Shown in pieces: positions 6,429-9,861 of a stretch of 9,861 nucleotides of DNA. The notes under the pieces are model-generated. The model had not been told where the DNA came from, did no database searches, and saw nothing but the letters and a program-made list of their open reading frames with translations. Made by a program: the position numbers and the translations under genes. Origin of the DNA: Xanthobacteraceae bacterium (lineage in GTDB: Bacteria > Pseudomonadota > Alphaproteobacteria > Rhizobiales > Xanthobacteraceae); contig JASHQO010000511.1 of assembly GCA_030039105.1 (NCBI GenBank), positions 1 through 9,861 of the forward strand, given 5' to 3'. How positions within the stretch are numbered: position 1 is the stretch's first letter; the number at the start of each line of letters is the position of its first letter.

Positions 6429-6740
6429 TCAAAGCGGCTTAAGTTTTCGACCCGAGATCATTGCAGTACCCGCAACGGTATCTTTTTCTTCCGCACTCCA
6501 GCAAATGAACCGGCGGACGAGTTGCGCACTCTGATCCTGATGCTTTGTTTCGATATCGATTCGAAACACAAATCCCCAGATATCACTGTGGGTCAGAATT
6601 GACTTTCCAAGACGCCAACCCACGGCTTCTGCATCTCCCGAGGCTATAGTCATGCACGCGCTGACGAAAGCTGGATTTTCGGATGCCAGCGTCTCGCCAT
6701 CTGGTACTGGACCGGGGAACATTCTCTCAGCATCGCTCAT
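6429..6740 (-). CDS. Putative immunity protein for the portal-linked toxin (103 aa)
   Basis: I chose the ATG at 6740 over the TTG at 6746. The product begins MSDAERMFPGPVPDGETL and runs through ACMTIASGDAEAVGWRLG (residues about 29-46). It continues with IWGFVFRIDIETKHQDQSAQLVRRFICW, probably two beta strands and a helix, and ends with TAMISGRKLKPL. There is no signal peptide or membrane segment. It is the first convincing frame after the toxin-like domain ending at 6867, and its GC is lower than the structural genes, like other array genes. The spacing of about 125 bases is longer than the ATGA overlap in the DUF2019 pair. I do not recognise a family; the immunity role rests only on position and size. 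Confidence 0.5.
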   Translation of the reverse strand: MSDAERMFPGPVPDGETLASENPAFVSACMTIASGDAEAVGWRLGKSILTHSDIWGFVFRIDIETKHQDQSAQLVRRFICWSAEEKDTVAGTAMISGRKLKPL

Positions 6741-6870
6741 GATCAAACCAGCTTGTGGATAGAAAAGCGTGTGGCAATGATACTGTTTTCGCGCTTAAGG
6801 CACTCATACATAGTATTACACTGCAGCGTACAGACGCACTAGCATAGCGATAACGGTTCGACATGATCAT
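6727..6870 (-). CDS. Doubtful 47-aa frame coupled to the toxin stop
   Basis: An ATG at 6870 overlaps the TGA of the portal-toxin frame (ATGA at 6867-6870). It opens a 47-codon frame beginning MIMSNRYRYASASVRCSVIL and ending inside the next gene. The middle is weakly hydrophobic and the composition is not protein-like. The overlap copies the toxin/immunity coupling at 1857-1860, so this may be the stub of a lost immunity gene. It could equally be chance. Confidence 0.2.
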   Translation of the reverse strand: MIMSNRYRYASASVRCSVILCMSALSAKTVSLPHAFLSTSWFDHERC

Positions 6871-8150
6871 TGTCTCCCACGGGACGCATTATACAGCGGA
6901 GCCTGGCCTCGTCTGAAAATCACGACACCGCCGCCATAAAACTCAATGAAATCTCCAGACTTCGAAATCGGCCGAACCCCGTTCACCAAATTCAAGCAAA
7001 GTTCCAATAGACCAGCGCTATCTTTCCGCGCCTCCAAATAATCTTCGTGACTCAGCGACGCGTCAATCCTCGCACGCGCTACGGCATCGGTATAAGCTTG
7101 CTGACAAGTTTGCTCGGGCGTGAGATTGTCGTTAGCCGCGCCTACCACTTGCTGAACAGTCGCGTCCTCGGTTGCTTTTTCTCCGGTACGGCTTTCGTTT
7201 TTATTCGAAGAGTCTGTCGACGATCCGCGCTCTCCCTCGTTCGCTCCGTCACCGTCCTTCGGCCGGAACTTGCCGCCGCGGCCTCCGGGGGTGCCGGCCG
7301 GCCAGCCGGGATGTTCGGGATCATCGGTGCTAGCTTTCCCAAGCGCCGGTTTCGCGGACGGCTTCGCCGAATTCGCGGTTTGCTCGGTCGCGCCGGCGTT
7401 TCCTGCGTTTGCCTCCTCGCCACCCACATTCGCCTCGATCGGCACATAGCCGGTGGCGGTGAGCACCATCGGGCAGTCGGCGGTGGCGGTGTCGTAGGGG
7501 TCGAGGCCGAGCGCGTCGCGCATCTCGTTGAGCGTCAGCGCGCCGACTTTCAGGCGGCTCTCCAGCAGTGCCTCGGGGTCGTCCTTGTCCTCGTCGAGCC
7601 AGTGCAGCTCGAGGTCGGGTGAAGAAAACTCCTCCGCTACGATCTCGTCGATCAGGTCCTTGACCCACTCCCTGGTCGGCTCGAGGCCCTCATCCTCCGC
7701 CTGCGCCGACTGATTCTCCGCCGTGGCGCGGTTCATTACCTTCGTCGCCCATTGCGGCGGTACTGAAAAGGCAAAGCAGATGATGCGGGCGAGCCACTCG
7801 TCGAAGTCGTCTTTGTGCTGCGGCTCTTTGGTCTGCACCATCTTGGCGGCGCTTTCGCCGGGCACGAACTTGGCGCGCCGGCGCTTAGCCAGGTCGCCGG
7901 CGAACTCGGTGTCCCAATAGTCCTGGAATTGGCGGATCTGGTCCGGGGTCCAGCTTTGCGGCACGCCGATCAGGGCGTCGGGGATCGAGCCTTCGGTAAA
8001 GTAATCGAGCTGCCAGAGCTGGCGGCGCAGCGCGATGTTGACCGTCATCAGCACCTGCTGCACCGGGGAGAAGCCGTAGACCCGGTGGGCGCGCACGTTG
8101 CGCGGCCGGTAGACGATGTCGCGCGCCGCGTAATCGACGGTAGGTACGCG
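6867..8150 (-). pseudogene. 5'-truncated phage portal fragment fused to a C-terminal toxin-like domain (orphan cassette)
   Basis: Portal homology begins abruptly at 8150, next to a TAG at 8151-8153, with RVPTVDYAARDIVYRPRN. The only in-frame start inside is a GTG at 8096 with no ribosome site. From that GTG, residues 1-200 match the C-terminal part of HK97-type portals: YGFSPVQQVLMTVNIALRRQ, the IICFAFSVPPQWATK stretch (105-119), and LKVGALTLNEMRDALGLDP (182-200). A low-complexity linker follows (221-258), then HPGWPAGTPGGRGGKFRPK (262-280). A new domain (about 312-409) ends with SGDFIEFYGGGVVIFRRGQAP (379-399). The portal's N-terminal clip and wing parts are missing, so it cannot be a functional portal. 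It is best read as a displaced cassette able to donate its toxin tip to an intact portal gene. I do not recognise the toxin fold. Confidence 0.8.
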
Positions 8151-8178
8151 CTACAGCGGTAGCTGGCGAAAGTTCAGC

Positions 8179-8661
8179 TTAATTTTCGCGATATGGTCCT
8201 AGTTTGAGGTCTCGTAGAACCTGGTCGACCACCCAATCGGTATCGGGTACATCCTGCTCAACCTCCCGGACCACTTGGCGCGCTTCTGTTAGATTACGGA
8301 GCTTTCCCTCTTGATCATCAAAAATCATCCCTCCGGTAGCCTCGGCATATGCTGTACCGGCCATCCAGGCCGCTCGTAGCTCGTTTAGACTGCTGCCGAC
8401 CCACCGAAGTGCTAGAGCAAATGCCCATGCATGACCGAAGTCCACATCGGGATTGCCGCGCATTAACGTCGCAGTATTATCGTGGTAACATTCAAAACCA
8501 CACGGCTCCCCGCGTAGTCGCGCGGGAAGAAAACCTTGAAGATTATTGAACTGAGCTTCTTGAGCAAGCTTGAGTGGATAGCCTTCCACATCGATAGCAT
8601 GTTGCCACTCAGCAATCGAATTCAATTGCTTGTCTGAAAATACCCAGAGTTCCATTGACAT
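8179..8661 (-). CDS. Immunity-like protein, paralogue 2 (160 aa)
   Basis: The product starts MSMELWVFSDKQLNSIAEWQ. It shares with the gene at 8888-9340 the motifs SIAEWQxAI (residues 16-24), GFLPxRLxG, GFEC, NPxVDFGHxWxFALAxRWxG and AAWMAxxxYAxAT. Its GGAG ribosome site lies about 8 bases before the ATG. There is no signal peptide or membrane helix. It follows the orphan toxin tail at 8675-8887 with a 13-base gap, the same order as the first toxin/immunity pair. The likely role is blocking a nuclease with the orphan tail's specificity. I do not recognise a named family; the C-terminal 35 residues are longer and more diverged than in its paralogue. Confidence 0.75.
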   Translation of the reverse strand: MSMELWVFSDKQLNSIAEWQHAIDVEGYPLKLAQEAQFNNLQGFLPARLRGEPCGFECYHDNTATLMRGNPDVDFGHAWAFALALRWVGSSLNELRAAWMAGTAYAEATGGMIFDDQEGKLRNLTEARQVVREVEQDVPDTDWVVDQVLRDLKLGPYREN

Positions 8662-8674
8662 ATCTTAAACTCCG

Positions 8675-8887
8675 CTATGGCTGTACCCGGGACCAAGCTG
8701 AGCTGACCAACACGTATTTTTCTATTGCGCGCCCAAACCGCAATTCAATAACCTTGGTAGTAGCAGGATCGGCACGAGTTTCTGTCAGAAGCTCTGTGAC
8801 CCTCGCCGGAGGCAGGCCGGTTTTTCCCGTCTTTACATCATATATAGCAATAATCTTACCGCTTTCATGGACTGGCACCTCGGCCAC
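8675..8887 (-). pseudogene. Orphan nuclease-toxin C-terminal fragment (70 aa)
   Basis: Directly after the TGA of the upstream immunity gene, in the same frame, a GTG opens a 70-codon frame. It contains KIIAIYDVKTGKTGLPPARV (residues 11-30) and TTKVIELRFGRAIEKY (43-58). This aligns with DITAIYDVKSSTARLWPWRA and TPVIELHNLRG of the toxin ending at 9387. The retained D-x-K is the last part of a PD-(D/E)xK-type site, while the earlier half (glutamate helix and RPD) is missing. It should be inactive. It is the counterpart of the orphan tails in the DUF2019 array: a leftover 3' end that leads into an immunity gene. Confidence 0.8.
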
Positions 8888-9340
8888 TCACGACTTTCTC
8901 AGTTCGCGCGCTATTGCTTCTAACCTCGGCATGTCGGCCTGCAAATAACGCGCTTCTTCGATGGCATCTGCCGCGCTAAAGATTCTTAACTCTTCACCAT
9001 CCAGCACGACACCCGTCGTGGCGGCTGCGTAAGAGGAGGCAGCCATCCATGCAGCCAGCATCTCATTGAAATCGCCAATCCATCGAAATGCGAGCGCGAA
9101 TTTCCAATCGTGGCCGAAGTCAATTTCAGGATTCGCCCGCATAAACTCATCGGCTGGCCCGTAGTCGCATTCAAAGCCGGTCAGCGTTCCATCCAATCGT
9201 GTTGGCAGAAATCCCGACTGCGCATCCAGATCCGTATTGCCATCCAGAACCAGTGGAAATTTTTGAGCACCGATCGCAGCTTGCCACTCGGCGATTGAGC
9301 CCAATTTCCTATCCGAGAGGACAAACATTTCTACTGCCAT
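8888..9340 (-). CDS. Immunity-like protein, paralogue 1 (150 aa)
   Basis: I chose the ATG at 9340 because AGAGG lies about 8 bases upstream and the start then aligns with the paralogue (MAVEMFVLSD against MSMELWVFSD). The TTG at 9346 is less likely. Motifs shared with the gene at 8179-8661 are SIAEWQAAI, GFLPTRLDG, GFEC, NPEIDFGHDWKFALAFRWIG and AAWMAASSYAAAT. The rest is a mixed alpha/beta protein without signal or membrane segments. It sits 46 bases after the nuclease-like toxin and is presumably its cognate immunity protein, acting in the cytoplasm. The family name is unknown to me; the assignment rests on order, size and the duplicated toxin-tail/immunity pattern. Confidence 0.78.
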   Translation of the reverse strand: MAVEMFVLSDRKLGSIAEWQAAIGAQKFPLVLDGNTDLDAQSGFLPTRLDGTLTGFECDYGPADEFMRANPEIDFGHDWKFALAFRWIGDFNEMLAAWMAASSYAAATTGVVLDGEELRIFSAADAIEEARYLQADMPRLEAIARELRKS

Positions 9341-9386
9341 GTCCAAACCTCTTCTCAGCCAGAGCTCTAACTCTCACTTCTCAAGA

Positions 9387-9861
9387 TCATCGCAGATACT
9401 TCAGCGACGGTCCACGCAAATTGTGCAACTCGATCACGGGAGTATCAGGCGACACTTTCGCTCGACTACGAAACTGCCGCGCGCGCCATGGCCACAGCCG
9501 AGCTGTACTCGATTTAACATCATATATTGCAGTGATGTCATCGTCGGGTCGAAGGACTGTATCTGGCCTGACGCTGGCATTGGCTCCGTATGGAGCGTTA
9601 GGCGTAAACCCAAAAGTTGGTTCAATATCCTCCTCTCTGATGCCAAGGATGCTAGCAGCTCGAACCTCAGCAGCAAACTCTTGATGAACCAGTGTGCCAT
9701 ACTGTCGACGATTGAGATCGGGCTGCGGTCCGATCCAGCCTATAACCTTATTCAATATCGAAATAAGCTGCTTGGTAGTTTCATCGATAACTGGGTTTCC
9801 GGTCATTCCCGGCAGAAGCGGCTCTTCATTGTCGGGCTGATCGCGCTCCAATTCCCTTTGG
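9387..9861 (-). CDS. C-terminal part of a PD-(D/E)xK-like nuclease toxin, 5' end outside window
   Basis: The frame is open to the right edge and ends at TGA 9387-9389, giving 158 residues. The TTG at 9851 need not be a start. Counting from it, a helix-rich lead (1-45) precedes RRQYGTLVHQEFAAEVRA (48-65), then EPTFGF (78-83). SVRPDTVLR (93-101) and ITAIYDVKS (106-114) follow, then VIELHNLRG (139-147). The glutamate helix, RPD and D-x-K (Asp111, Lys113) match the order of restriction-endonuclease-like toxin tips. The next gene is a putative immunity gene. The N-terminal carrier lies outside; from the context it may be the intact portal or another head protein. DNA cleavage is the expected activity and is not proven. 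Confidence 0.72.
   Translation of the reverse strand, partial: QRELERDQPDNEEPLLPGMTGNPVIDETTKQLISILNKVIGWIGPQPDLNRRQYGTLVHQEFAAEVRAASILGIREEDIEPTFGFTPNAPYGANASVRPDTVLRPDDDITAIYDVKSSTARLWPWRARQFRSRAKVSPDTPVIELHNLRGPSLKYLR

Noticed and set aside
791..8190. AATTTTCGC shared by both array junctions (near 793 and 8183)
   Set aside because: Nine bases in AT-rich junction sequence may be chance, and the surrounding bases do not match; not enough for an attachment or recombination site.
1..9861. CRISPR array, tRNA, rRNA or insertion sequence
   Set aside because: No regularly spaced short repeats, no tRNA-like cloverleaf noticed, and no transposase-like frame. The only tandem repeat is the coding 548-bp unit.

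Overview
The window looks like part of the head-assembly module of a tailed prophage or phage-derived element in a high-GC alphaproteobacterium, probably of the Bradyrhizobium/Rhodopseudomonas group. The reasons are the high GC, the codon usage, a GHNxGPPLD-type motif frequent in Rhizobiales proteins, and a DUF2019 pair of a type I recall from that group. This assignment rests on recalled family resemblance, not a search. Every gene I can support is on the minus strand, so transcription runs from the right end (9861) to the left end (1).

Layout in transcription order. (a) 9861-8179 is a toxin/immunity array: the 3' end of a nuclease-like toxin that enters from outside the window, an immunity-like gene, an orphan toxin tail related to the first toxin, and a paralogous immunity-like gene. 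(b) 8150-6867 is a portal-protein fragment lacking its 5' part, running through a proline/glycine linker into an unrelated C-terminal toxin-like domain. (c) 6870-5856 holds a putative immunity gene and one or two small, apparently frameshifted genes. (d) 5714-2935 holds the prohead protease and the major capsid protein, with a palindromic intergenic element between them and a strong hairpin after the capsid gene. (e) 2822-782 is a second toxin/immunity array: an HNH-like toxin with a coiled-coil N-terminus, a DUF2019 immunity gene, an orphan toxin tail, a second DUF2019 gene and a second, truncated tail, all on an exact 548-bp period. (f) 673-1 returns to head genes: a small protein and a gp6-like head-tail connector cut by the window edge.

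The structural genes appear ordinary. What stands out is that the head module is interrupted twice by polymorphic-toxin cassettes: once at the portal (a fragment carrying a toxin tip) and once after the capsid. Both arrays show the orphan-cassette pattern known from CDI and Rhs loci: a toxin tail, its immunity gene, then displaced 3' toxin fragments each followed by another immunity gene. The portal-toxin fragment keeps several hundred bases of portal sequence ahead of its toxin tip. It could therefore recombine with a full portal gene, presumably just outside the window, and swap the toxin. My reading is that phage head proteins serve here as carriers for toxin tips, comparable to the known MuF-type phage toxins. 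That model is inference; the repeats, fragments and order are seen in the sequence.
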